The notes beneath the pieces were generated by a model that saw only the letters and a program-made list of their open reading frames with translations, was not told the origin of the DNA and searched no databases. From positions 496,001 through 560,000 of the forward strand of contig NZ_JAGQCW010000002.1 in NCBI RefSeq assembly GCF_024346395.1: 64,000 nt of DNA. Reading direction: 5' to 3'. Both the position numbers and the translations under genes were made by a program. Source of the DNA: Cyanobium sp. AMD-g. GTDB lineage: Bacteria; Cyanobacteriota; Cyanobacteriia; PCC-6307; Cyanobiaceae. Of the stretch, positions 54,869 to 62,710 are shown one piece after another. Position 1 is the first letter of the stretch. Every line of letters starts with the position of its first letter.

Positions 54869-54910
54869 GCCAGAACCAGTTGCATCTGGTCATAGCTGGC
54901 GAGTAGCCAG
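54869..54910 (+). promoter_or_regulatory. Nested and mutually exclusive hairpins after the kinase gene
   Basis: Immediately after the kinase stop, GCCAG (54869-54873) and CTGGC (54896-54900) enclose an inner ACCAG/CTGGT stem (54875-54879 with 54886-54890). The same CTGGC can instead pair with GCCAG at 54906-54910. The arrangement looks like an attenuator or switch before the next small gene, but no T-run follows. Confidence 0.4.
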
Positions 54911-54966
54911 TCCGATTGCCGTCACACTTGCCGGTCACGATGGAATCGTTGAAGAGAGTTCCTCCC

Positions 54967-55365
54967 ATGCCCGCCAACCTGCTGCAACCCCTGCGGATCG
55001 CCGTCCTGGCGGCAGTCCTCGGCTCCACCGGTGTCGCCATGGCCCAGAGCGGCCCCTCCGCCCCCGGTCGGCCCACGCCCGCCCAGATGCAGAAGATCTT
55101 CCCCGAGCAGAAGCGGCTGGCGATCAGTGATCACCAGGCCCGCATCGCCATCCTCCAGAGCGGCGAACGCTGCCTGAACGCCGCCGCCAGCAGCGAAGCC
55201 CTGCGGGCCTGCATGAAGCAGCAGCGTGAAGCCAGCCAGCGCCAGCGCCAGCAGCATCGGGCCGCCATGCAGGCCCTGTTCCAGCGCAATGGCATTCCCC
55301 TGCCCCAGTGGGGCAAGGGCGATGGCAAGGGGAAATGGGGTGAGGGCCGATCCGGCAGCCTCTGA
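54967..55365 (+). CDS. Small exported basic protein, function unknown
   Basis: The 132-residue protein from ATG 54967 has a signal peptide (about 1-27, 'GVAMA' cleavage), then a helical, Gln/Arg-rich mature chain with two Cys ('GERCLNAA', 'RACMKQQ') that could form a disulphide, and a Gly/Lys-rich tail. In-frame upstream starts (ATG 54940) would extend the signal. It follows the two-component genes after a structured gap and may be a target of that system; I see no known family. Confidence 0.75.
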   Translation: MPANLLQPLRIAVLAAVLGSTGVAMAQSGPSAPGRPTPAQMQKIFPEQKRLAISDHQARIAILQSGERCLNAAASSEALRACMKQQREASQRQRQQHRAAMQALFQRNGIPLPQWGKGDGKGKWGEGRSGSL

Positions 55366-55374
55366 GGCCTGGCC

Positions 55375-56580
55375 TCAGGCCTCGTCGAGGGCGGCCACGC
55401 CGGGCAGCACCTTGCCTTCCAGGAGCTCCAGGCTGGCGCCGCCCCCGGTGGAGATGTGGCTCATCTTTTCGGCCACACCCACCTTCTCCACAGCCGCCAC
55501 GGAGTCACCGCCGCCGATGATCGTGCAGCAGCCCTTGGCGCTGAGATCGGCCAGGGTGTGGGCGATGGCGTTGGTGCCGGCGGCGAAGGCGTCGAACTCG
55601 AACACCCCCATGGGGCCGTTCCAGATCACCGTCTGGCAGTCGGCCAGGGCTTCCTGGAAGGCCTTCACTGAATCGGGGCCGATGTCGAGGCCCATCCAGC
55701 CATCGGGGATGGCGTCGATCGCCGTGGTCTGGCTGTTGGCGTCGGGGGCGAAGTTATCGGCCAGCACCACATCGGTGGGCAGCAGCAACTGGACGCCCTT
55801 GGCGGCCGCCTTGGCTTCGAGTTCCTTGGCCAGTTCCAGCTTGTCCTCTTCCACCAGGCTCTTGCCTACCGCCAGTCCACGGGCCTTGTAGAAGGTGAAG
55901 ATCATGCCGCCGCCGATCAGCACCTTGTCGCACTTGTCGATCAGCGACTCGAGCACGCCGATCTTGCTGCTCACCTTGGAGCCGCCCACGATCGCGGCCA
56001 GGGGACGCTTGGGCTCATCGATGGCCCCCTGCAGGTACTGGAGCTCCTTCTCCATCAGGAAGCCGGCCACGCTGGGGCTCAGGTAATTGGTCACGCCCTC
56101 GGTGGAGGCGTGGGCCCGGTGGGCGGCGCCGAAGGCGTCGTTCACATAGACGTCGGCCAGGGCGGCCAGCTTCTCGGCGAAGCCGGCGTCGTTCTTCTCT
56201 TCCTCGGCGAAGAAGCGCACGTTCTCCAGCAGCACCACATCGCCATCGGCCATGGCGGCCACCTTGGCCTCGGCGTCGGGGCCGATGCAGCTGTCGGTCC
56301 TGGTCACGGGTTTGCCCAGCAACTCGCTGAGGCGGGCTGCCACAGGGGTGAGGCGCATCGCCTCATTCACCTGGCCCTTGGGCCGGCCGAAGTGGGCGGC
56401 CAGCAGCACCCTGGCGCCGTGGTCAATGAGGTGGCGCACGGTGGGCAGGGCCGCCCGGATGCGGGTGTCGTCGGTGATGGCGCCGGCGTCGTCGAGGGGC
56501 ACGTTGAAGTCAACCCTGACCAGCACCCGCTTGCCGCGGAGATCATCGGCGCTGAGGCTGGAGAGGGATCGCTTCGCCAC
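55375..56580 (-). CDS. pgk: Phosphoglycerate kinase
   Basis: The 401-residue protein catalyses the transfer between 1,3-bisphosphoglycerate and ADP in the Calvin cycle and glycolysis. Signatures include '[16 protein letters not shown]', '[10 protein letters not shown]', '[14 protein letters not shown]', '[16 protein letters not shown]', '[13 protein letters not shown]' and the C-terminal '[13 protein letters not shown]'. The start is a GTG at 56580, with the standard N terminus. It ends 10 bases from the convergent small exported protein gene. Confidence 0.98.
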   Translation of the reverse strand: MAKRSLSSLSADDLRGKRVLVRVDFNVPLDDAGAITDDTRIRAALPTVRHLIDHGARVLLAAHFGRPKGQVNEAMRLTPVAARLSELLGKPVTRTDSCIGPDAEAKVAAMADGDVVLLENVRFFAEEEKNDAGFAEKLAALADVYVNDAFGAAHRAHASTEGVTNYLSPSVAGFLMEKELQYLQGAIDEPKRPLAAIVGGSKVSSKIGVLESLIDKCDKVLIGGGMIFTFYKARGLAVGKSLVEEDKLELAKELEAKAAAKGVQLLLPTDVVLADNFAPDANSQTTAIDAIPDGWMGLDIGPDSVKAFQEALADCQTVIWNGPMGVFEFDAFAAGTNAIAHTLADLSAKGCCTIIGGGDSVAAVEKVGVAEKMSHISTGGGASLELLEGKVLPGVAALDEA

Positions 56581-56722
56581 GGTTACGTGTAAGGAAAGGC
56601 GGGGGGAGATTAGCCTCCGGCGGCTCCGCTCCTGCTAGCGCGGCGCGATTCGGTTCTTCCCACCTCCCATCCCTGGCGGCCGCAACGGTCGGCGCTAGGA
56701 CAAGGGGGTTGGGCCTTCCGCC

Positions 56723-57106
56723 ATGTTCGACACCGTCCTGTTCCCCATCGACCAGAGCCGCCAGACGATGGAAACGGCGGCCGTCGCCCTTCAACTCGCC
56801 CAGCGCCACGGCAGCCGCATCGTGCTGCTGTCGGTCGTGGAGGCCGAAGAGGGTGTGATGCATGATCCAGCCGATGTGGCCCGGCTGCTGGAGCAGGCCC
56901 GCGCCAGCTTCACCCAGGCCGGTGTGGCCTGCGAGGTGCTGGAACGGGAGGGAAAGCCGGCCTTCGTGATCGGTGACGTGGCCGATGAAATCAACGCGGA
57001 TGTGATCGTCATGGGCACCCGTGGCATCACCCTGGAGGGCGACCACCAGAGCACCGCCGCCCGGGTGCTGCAACTGGCGCCCTGTCCGGTGCTGGTGGTG
57101 CCCTGA
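56723..57106 (+). CDS. UspA-family universal stress protein
   Basis: The 127-residue single-domain protein has the UspA start 'MFDTVLFPIDQSRQTMETA', the middle 'ELAQRHGSRIVLLSVV'-type segment and the C-terminal 'DVIVMGTRGITLEGDHQSTAARVLQLAPCPVLVV', whose Gly-x-x-Gly and Ser match the ATP-binding loop of many Usp proteins. It is cytoplasmic. Its stop shares a base with the next GTPase start (TGATG). Confidence 0.92.
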   Translation: MFDTVLFPIDQSRQTMETAAVALQLAQRHGSRIVLLSVVEAEEGVMHDPADVARLLEQARASFTQAGVACEVLEREGKPAFVIGDVADEINADVIVMGTRGITLEGDHQSTAARVLQLAPCPVLVVP

Positions 57107-58047
57107 TGCCGGACGTCGGCGACACGGTCCGCCTCAGCACGGCCGCCCCACCGATCCAGTGGTACCCGGGCCACATCGCCAAGGCGGAGAAGGCCCTCAG
57201 CGCCAACCTGGAGAAGGTGGATCTGGTGATTGAGGTGCGGGATGCCCGCATCCCCCTGGCCACCGGCCACCCGCGCCTGCAGCGCTGGATCCGGGGCAAG
57301 CAGCACCTGCTGGTGATCAACCGCCGCGACATGGTCAGCGCCGCGGCCCGCCTGGCCTGGGACGGCTGGTTCCGCGAGCGGGGAGAGGTCCCGTGGTGGT
57401 GTGACGCCAAGGTCGGCACCGGCGTCAAGCAACTGCAGCAGGCGGCGATCCGGGCCGGGGAGCAGCTCAACGCCCGCCGGGCCGGCCGCGGCATGCGGGC
57501 GCGGCCGGTGCGGGCCCTGATGCTGGGCTTCCCCAACGTCGGCAAATCGGCGTTGATCAACCGGCTGGTGCGCCAGAAGGTGGTGGAGAGTGCCCGCCGC
57601 GCCGGGGTCACCCGCAGCCTGCGCTGGGTGCGGCTGGGCCAGGAACTGGATCTGCTCGACGCCCCCGGCGTGCTGCCCCCCCGTCTCGATGATCAGCTGG
57701 CCGGGCTGCGACTGGCCCTCTGCGACGACATCGGCCAGGCCTCCTACGACGGCGAGGCGGTGGCCCTGGCCTTCCTCCGTTTGCTCGTGCAGCTTGAGCC
57801 GGTGGCGGCCGCAGGTGTGGCGCCGGGGCTGGTGGAGCGGCGCTACGGGGTGGCAGTGCCGTTCTTGCCGGGAGGGACCGGTGGGATGCCGGTGCCTGAT
57901 GCCGAAGCCTGGCTCAGCGCCGCCGCGGCCCGCCACACCAGTGGTGACACAGCCCGCATGGCCCAGCGCCTGCTCGATGATTTCCGCCGCTCGCTGCTGG
58001 GGCCAATCTCCCTGGAGCTTCCTCCCCAGGCGGCGCCCCCCAGCTGA
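57106..58047 (+). CDS. ylqF: YlqF/RbgA-type ribosome-biogenesis GTPase
   Basis: The 313-residue GTPase has the circularly permuted motif order of the RbgA/YlqF family: G4-like 'VINRRDM', then G1 'GFPNVGKSALINRL', G2-type 'GVTRSL' and G3 'DAPGVLPP'. The N-terminal 'IQWYPGHIAKAEKAL' is the family hallmark. These proteins mature the large ribosomal subunit. A C-terminal extension (about 270-313) is poorly conserved. Start and stop overlap neighbours by single-base TGATG junctions. Confidence 0.95.
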   Translation: MPDVGDTVRLSTAAPPIQWYPGHIAKAEKALSANLEKVDLVIEVRDARIPLATGHPRLQRWIRGKQHLLVINRRDMVSAAARLAWDGWFRERGEVPWWCDAKVGTGVKQLQQAAIRAGEQLNARRAGRGMRARPVRALMLGFPNVGKSALINRLVRQKVVESARRAGVTRSLRWVRLGQELDLLDAPGVLPPRLDDQLAGLRLALCDDIGQASYDGEAVALAFLRLLVQLEPVAAAGVAPGLVERRYGVAVPFLPGGTGGMPVPDAEAWLSAAAARHTSGDTARMAQRLLDDFRRSLLGPISLELPPQAAPPS

Positions 58048-58997
58048 TGGCCTGCTTCGGGGAAGGAGAAGGGGAGCTGCTGACGCTCCACTACCCGAAG
58101 CCGCTGCCGATGCGGCTCGACCGCTGGCTGGTGTCCCAGCGGCCCGAGCAGAGCCGCGCCCGGATCCAGAAGTTCATTGATGCGGGCTATGTGCGGGTGA
58201 ACGGCGTCACGGGCCGGGCCAAGACGCCACTGCGCACCGACGACACCGTCGAGCTGTGGATGCCGCCGCCGGAACCCCTGCCGTATCTGGTGGCCCAGCC
58301 CATGGCGCTGGACGTGCTGTTCGAGGATGCCCACCTGATCGTGCTCAACAAGCCCGCCGGGCTCACGGTCCATCCGGCCCCCGGCAACAAGGACGGCACC
58401 CTGGTGAACGGCCTGCTGCACCACTGCCCCGACCTGCCGGGCATCGGCGGTGAGATGCGGCCCGGCATCGTGCACCGCCTCGACAAGGACACCACTGGCT
58501 GCATCGTGGTGGCCAAAAGCCAGGAGGCGCTGGTGAAGCTGCAGGTGCAGATCCAGAAGCGCATCGCCTCGCGGGAATACCTGGCGGTGGTGCACGGCCA
58601 GCCCGCGGCGGAGCGCGGCACGATCGTGGCGGCCATCGGCCGCCATCCGGTCGATCGCAAGAAGTACGCCGTGGTCTCGGACAGCACCGGCCGCCATGCC
58701 TGCACCCACTGGCGCCTGATCGAACCCCTGGGCGATTACGCCCTGCTGCGCTTCAAGCTCGACACGGGCCGCACCCACCAGATCCGGGTGCATTGCGCCC
58801 ACACGGGCCATCCGATCGTGGGGGACGCCACCTACGGCCGCTGCCGCAAGCTTCCGGTGGCCCTGGGCGGCCAGGCCCTGCACGCGGTGCGGCTGGCCCT
58901 CGACCATCCGATCAGCGGCGAGCGTCTGGTGTGTGAGGCCCCCCTGCCGGAGGTGTTCGAGAAGCTGTTGCTGGCCCTCAGGCGGCGCAGCTCCTGA
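58047..58997 (+). CDS. rluD: RluD-family 23S rRNA pseudouridine synthase
   Basis: The 316-residue enzyme has an N-terminal S4 RNA-binding domain ('MRLDRWLVSQRPEQSRARIQKFI', read in parts) and a pseudouridine synthase domain with the catalytic motif 'GIVHRLDKDTTG', 'IVLNKPAGLTVHP' and 'GRTHQIRVH'. It most likely modifies uridines in helix 69 or a related site of 23S rRNA. Start ATG overlaps the GTPase stop. Downstream are two small membrane protein genes. Confidence 0.93.
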   Translation: MACFGEGEGELLTLHYPKPLPMRLDRWLVSQRPEQSRARIQKFIDAGYVRVNGVTGRAKTPLRTDDTVELWMPPPEPLPYLVAQPMALDVLFEDAHLIVLNKPAGLTVHPAPGNKDGTLVNGLLHHCPDLPGIGGEMRPGIVHRLDKDTTGCIVVAKSQEALVKLQVQIQKRIASREYLAVVHGQPAAERGTIVAAIGRHPVDRKKYAVVSDSTGRHACTHWRLIEPLGDYALLRFKLDTGRTHQIRVHCAHTGHPIVGDATYGRCRKLPVALGGQALHAVRLALDHPISGERLVCEAPLPEVFEKLLLALRRRSS

Positions 58998-59076
58998 GGG
59001 CCAGACAGACCTGCGGCTGGGGCGGCTTGTTTCGCTGGGGGCCGGCGGCAGACTTGGTTCCCTGGCTTCCGCTGTC

Positions 59077-59349
59077 ATGGCCCCGCCGCCACGTCGGCTG
59101 TTCGTCGATCAGTTCTTCGTCGGCTGGGTGTATGGCCCCTGGGTGGTGGCCGGCCTGCTGTTGATCCTGGCACTGCGGCTGCTGCTGGCCGAGGATTTCG
59201 ACCTGCACAGCCACGCCTGGGGCCTGTTCGGCAACGCGGCGATCTGCTTCTCGATCGGCTGTGTCTGCAAGCTCTCCTGGGCGATGGCGCGTTTCAACGC
59301 CGTGCGCCAGCTGGAGTTGCAGCTGCGCCAGGAGCTGGGTCTGCGCTGA
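59077..59349 (+). CDS. Small membrane protein, twin 1 of a duplicated pair
   Basis: The 90-residue protein has two predicted membrane helices (about 19-37 and 52-68). The second contains 'LFGNAAICFSIGC', also found almost unchanged in the next gene. The ends are short and basic or acidic. I do not recognise the family. Its stop shares one base with the start of the twin (TGATG), so the two proteins are probably made together and may form a hetero-oligomer. Confidence 0.75.
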   Translation: MAPPPRRLFVDQFFVGWVYGPWVVAGLLLILALRLLLAEDFDLHSHAWGLFGNAAICFSIGCVCKLSWAMARFNAVRQLELQLRQELGLR

Positions 59350-59594
59350 TGGCGATGACCCGTTCCCAGCTCGGGATGGTTGTCACCCTGCCCTGGCTGG
59401 CCGCCGGGGTGGTGCTGCTGGCCATGACCCGCCTCGAGGGCGAAACCCGCGAAGCCCAGCTGGGCCTGTTCGGCAGTGCCGCCATCTGCTTCTCGATCGG
59501 CTGCCTGGCCCGCACCAGCCTGGGCCTCCACGACCTGATCCAGGCCTCCCCCACCAAGGACGCGGCGCCAGCCCCGGGCCCCCGACAGCCATGA
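59349..59594 (+). CDS. Small membrane protein, twin 2 of a duplicated pair
   Basis: The 81-residue protein has two predicted membrane helices (about 9-27 and 38-55) and the shared 'LFGSAAICFSIGC' signature in its second helix, followed by a Pro/Ala-rich tail. Similarity to the preceding gene is limited to this helix and the general layout, as expected of an old tandem duplication. Its stop overlaps the start of the TolC-like gene (ATGA), linking it to outer-membrane export. Confidence 0.72.
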   Translation: MAMTRSQLGMVVTLPWLAAGVVLLAMTRLEGETREAQLGLFGSAAICFSIGCLARTSLGLHDLIQASPTKDAAPAPGPRQP

Positions 59595-61249
59595 TCCGCT
59601 GCCACGCCCACCGCTGGCTGGCACCGGCCCTGGCGCTGGCCTTGGTGGCCGTGATGGCCCCGGCCCGGGCCCAGAGCCGCCGCCTGCCGCCCCCCTCGCC
59701 GGCGCTGCTGCGCAGCCTCCAGGGGTTCCAGCAGGATCTCGAGCGGCTCGACCGCAGCCTGCTGCCGGCGGCGCCGGAGGCGGACAGACTCGACGCAGCT
59801 GAGGCGCCCGACCTGCCGGCCCCGGCCGCGACGGCCCTGCCGGAGGCCCCTGAGGCGGTGCGCATCGAGCGGCGCCAACGGCTCAGCCTGGCGGAGGCCC
59901 TGGCGGTGGCCGTGCGCAACGATCCCGATCTGGCCGCCGCCGTGCTGGGCGTGCGCGAGCAGCAGGACCTGGCCGGTTCGGCCCGGGGACGCTGGTGGCC
60001 GGAGCTGGGCCTGAACCTGGCGGGCGGCTTCCGCCAGCAGCGCTCCTACAGCCAGGTGTGGACCGACAATGCCGGCCTCTATCCGGCGGACTCCCCGTTC
60101 CTGGTCCGCAGCCAGGGCTGGAATGTGGTCCAGTCCAACGTCGGGGCGGCCGCCGCCCGGATGGAACTGGGCTGGGAGCTGATCAGCCCTTACCGCAGCG
60201 CCAGCATCGCCGAGGCCGACGAGAGCCTCAGGGCCTCCCGCCAGCGTTACGCCGACCGGTTGCGCCAGCTGCAGCTGGATGTCAGCGTCGCCTACTACGG
60301 CCTGCAGCTCGCCGACCAGCTGCAGCGCATCCGCCGGGCCGTCGCCGAAAGCGACACGGTGGTGCGCGACCAGGTGGCGGCGCTCCAGCAGGCGGGTCTG
60401 GTGCCGCGGCTGGACCGGCTCCGGGCCGAGGCCGCCCTGCAGCAGAGCCTCTATCGCCTTGAGCAGGCCGAGGCCCTGCAGCAGAGCCGCCAGCGCCAGC
60501 TCAGCAACCTGATCAACGTGCCCTTCGATGTCAGCCTGCGGGCCAGCGAGACGGTGCGGCTTCAGCCCCCCTGGCCCCTCGATCTGGAGCAGACGATCGT
60601 GCGCGGCTGGCGCGACAACCCCCAGCTGCGGGTCCTGCAGGCCGCCCGCGACGCCCTGCTGCGCCAGGCCGATCGCCGCGCCGCCGAGCTGCTGCCCAGC
60701 CTGCGGTTGGTGGCCACCGGTGGCTACGGCCAGGGGCTGATCACCCAACCGGTGATCGAGCTGGAGGGCTGCTGCAGCTCGGCGCTCATCCCCCAGCTGC
60801 TCAACCAGCGCTCCGACTGGGCTGCGGGCCTGCAGCTGCACTGGCGCTTCTTTGATGGCGGCGTCACCGCCGGTGCCGTGGCCGCCAGCCGCAGCGCGGC
60901 GGCACGCACCGACCAGAGCCTGGCCCGCGAACGCAATGCCATCCGCCAGCGCCTCGAGGCCGCCTTCCACGACCATCGGGCCGCCCTGCGCCAGATCGTG
61001 GCGGCCCGTGCCTCCTACAGCGCCTCCCGGGAAGCCTTCCGGGATGTGCGGGCCCGTTACCAGCTCGGACTGGCCGACTACAGCGATGTGGCCACCACGG
61101 TGGCCACCCTCACCGGCGCCATGGAGGGGGTGGCCGAATCCACCACCCTGGCCAATGTCAGCTACGCCCAGCTGCTGCGCGAGCTGCTGCCGGTGCCGGA
61201 CCGGCCCGATCAGCCGGTGGCGTTGCCGCTGGTGCTGGGCGGCTCCTGA
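59591..61249 (+). CDS. TolC-family outer-membrane efflux protein
   Basis: The 552-residue protein has a signal peptide (about 1-27), a Pro/Ala-rich linker (about 30-90) and two repeated helical-hairpin/beta-strand halves of the outer-membrane factor family: 'LSLAEALAVAVRNDPDLAAAVL' at the start of repeat one and 'RWRDNPQLRVLQAARDALLRQADRRAAELLPSLRL'-type repeat two (read in parts). It would form a trimeric outer-membrane channel for type I secretion or efflux. An HlyD-type adaptor is encoded just to the right on the opposite strand. The ATG at 59591 puts the signal peptide at the N terminus. Confidence 0.92.
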   Translation: MIRCHAHRWLAPALALALVAVMAPARAQSRRLPPPSPALLRSLQGFQQDLERLDRSLLPAAPEADRLDAAEAPDLPAPAATALPEAPEAVRIERRQRLSLAEALAVAVRNDPDLAAAVLGVREQQDLAGSARGRWWPELGLNLAGGFRQQRSYSQVWTDNAGLYPADSPFLVRSQGWNVVQSNVGAAAARMELGWELISPYRSASIAEADESLRASRQRYADRLRQLQLDVSVAYYGLQLADQLQRIRRAVAESDTVVRDQVAALQQAGLVPRLDRLRAEAALQQSLYRLEQAEALQQSRQRQLSNLINVPFDVSLRASETVRLQPPWPLDLEQTIVRGWRDNPQLRVLQAARDALLRQADRRAAELLPSLRLVATGGYGQGLITQPVIELEGCCSSALIPQLLNQRSDWAAGLQLHWRFFDGGVTAGAVAASRSAAARTDQSLARERNAIRQRLEAAFHDHRAALRQIVAARASYSASREAFRDVRARYQLGLADYSDVATTVATLTGAMEGVAESTTLANVSYAQLLRELLPVPDRPDQPVALPLVLGGS

Positions 61250-61434
61250 GCGTCGCCCTGCCGCTCCTGCCGCTCCTGCAGCCGCTGCCAGCGGCGCTGG
61301 CGCCAGGCGAACGAGCGCCACAGCAGCAGCACCAGCAGGGCGGCGAACCAGAACCACACTTCGGGGGCATTGGCATGCAGCAGCACCACCAGCAGGGCCG
61401 CCTGGAGCACCAGCCAGGGCAGCTCGCGGGTCAT
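61210..61434 (-). CDS. Tiny membrane protein after the HlyD-type adaptor
   Basis: The 74-residue protein has one or two hydrophobic helices ('WLVLQAALLVVLLHA', 'VWFWFAALLVLLLW'), a Gln/Arg-rich region and a short polar tail. Its ATG at 61434 overlaps the adaptor stop (ATGA), and its 3' end overlaps convergent tolC by 40 bases. A small inner-membrane partner of the export machinery is the simplest idea, from position alone. Confidence 0.65.
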   Translation of the reverse strand: MTRELPWLVLQAALLVVLLHANAPEVWFWFAALLVLLLWRSFAWRQRRWQRLQERQERQGDAQEPPSTSGNATG

Positions 61435-62702
61435 GGCAGGGCCTCTCGCTGCTGGAGTGGAGGCTGGTCCTGGCGCTCCTGCTGGCGCAGGGTGCGGTAG
61501 CTGCCCGTGAGGTCGCGCAGCATCGGCAGCAGGTAGCTGACCGGTGGGCGCCACTCCACATAACCGTGGGCCTTGAGGGTCAGCCCCTCGCGGATCGGAA
61601 AGACGCTGCTGCCGCGGCTGAGGGTCCAGCGGTAGCCATCGAAGCCGGTGGCGTTGCCCGTGGGCTGCAGGGCGATCTCGGTGCGCAGCACCGGTCCGTG
61701 GCGCACCAGGGCCTCCGCCAGCTGGGGGTTGCCCATGGTGGTGTTGATGTCTTCGCGGGTGGCCGGCAGCAGGTTGACGCGCACGACGCGGCCGCGGATG
61801 CCACCGAAGCGGCCCCGCTCGTTCCAGTCCGGCACCACCTCCATGGCCAGGCCTGGGCGCAGGCGACGCCCATCGGCCGGGGCGAAGTAGGCCACGGCCT
61901 GCAGGGTCTGGCCAGCCTCAGGCCCTCCCAGGGTGCCGAGGCGCTGGCCCGGTTTCACCGTCTGACCGCGCACCACCTGCAGATCCAGCAGCCGCCCGTC
62001 CCGGGTGGCGCTGAGGCTGCCGTCGAAGCCCAGGCGGGTCTGGGTGACCCGCACGGCGCGGCGGGCGTCATTGATGGCAAAGCGACGCCGCTGGGCTTCG
62101 GTGTCGATGCCCAGCTTCACCGTCTCCCAGGCGTCGATGGCCTCCCGCTGCCGGATACCGAGATCGGCGACGCTGTTGTCGAGCTGGATGGCTCGGTCTT
62201 CGCTGGCCACCACTTCGCCGGCCAGGGGGGCCACCACTTCGCGGCCGGCGAGATGGCGGAAATCGGCCACCTTCTGGTCGTAGACGCGACGCAGGGCGTC
62301 GAGGCGTCTGCGGTTGCCCCCCAACTCGGCCAGGGCCGTGTCCCGCAGCCGCCGGGCCGAGGCCAGCCGCGCCTGGTCGCGCCGGTCGAGATCGGCGTTG
62401 ATGCGGACCAGCTCCGCCAGATCCTTCTCCTGGCGGCGCAGCTGCTGCTCCAGGGTGGGCAGGTAGAGGCGCAGCAGGGTCTGGCCCCTGCTCACCCGCT
62501 GGCCCACCCGCACCGGCAGGCTGAGGATCTGGCCCTCGGCCCGGGCATCGATCACCGTGGCACCGCCGGGCACGATCACCACCCCCCGGCCGATCACCTC
62601 GGTGGGCACCGGCCAGAACAGGAACCAGCCGGCGGTCAGGGCCCAGGCGGTGCCGAGGGCCAGCAGCACCCGCCGCTCCGAGGTTTCCTCCGGCGTGCCC
62701 AT
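61431..62702 (-). CDS. HlyD-family membrane-fusion adaptor
   Basis: The 423-residue protein has a short cytoplasmic tail, one membrane helix (about 12-30), a lipoyl-like half-motif ('GVVIVPGGATVIDARAEGQI', 'VRVGQRVSRGQTLLRL'), a long helical hairpin (about 80-180) and the second lipoyl half ('QVVRGQTVKPGQRLGTLGG'), followed by beta-barrel domains. It joins an inner-membrane transporter to a TolC-type channel. The layout resembles adaptors of NHLP/bacteriocin-type export systems, but no ABC transporter is seen in the window. It starts eight bases after the GMC oxidoreductase stop. Confidence 0.9.
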   Translation of the reverse strand: MGTPEETSERRVLLALGTAWALTAGWFLFWPVPTEVIGRGVVIVPGGATVIDARAEGQILSLPVRVGQRVSRGQTLLRLYLPTLEQQLRRQEKDLAELVRINADLDRRDQARLASARRLRDTALAELGGNRRRLDALRRVYDQKVADFRHLAGREVVAPLAGEVVASEDRAIQLDNSVADLGIRQREAIDAWETVKLGIDTEAQRRRFAINDARRAVRVTQTRLGFDGSLSATRDGRLLDLQVVRGQTVKPGQRLGTLGGPEAGQTLQAVAYFAPADGRRLRPGLAMEVVPDWNERGRFGGIRGRVVRVNLLPATREDINTTMGNPQLAEALVRHGPVLRTEIALQPTGNATGFDGYRWTLSRGSSVFPIREGLTLKAHGYVEWRPPVSYLLPMLRDLTGSYRTLRQQERQDQPPLQQREALP

Positions 62703-62710
62703 GGTCAGCC

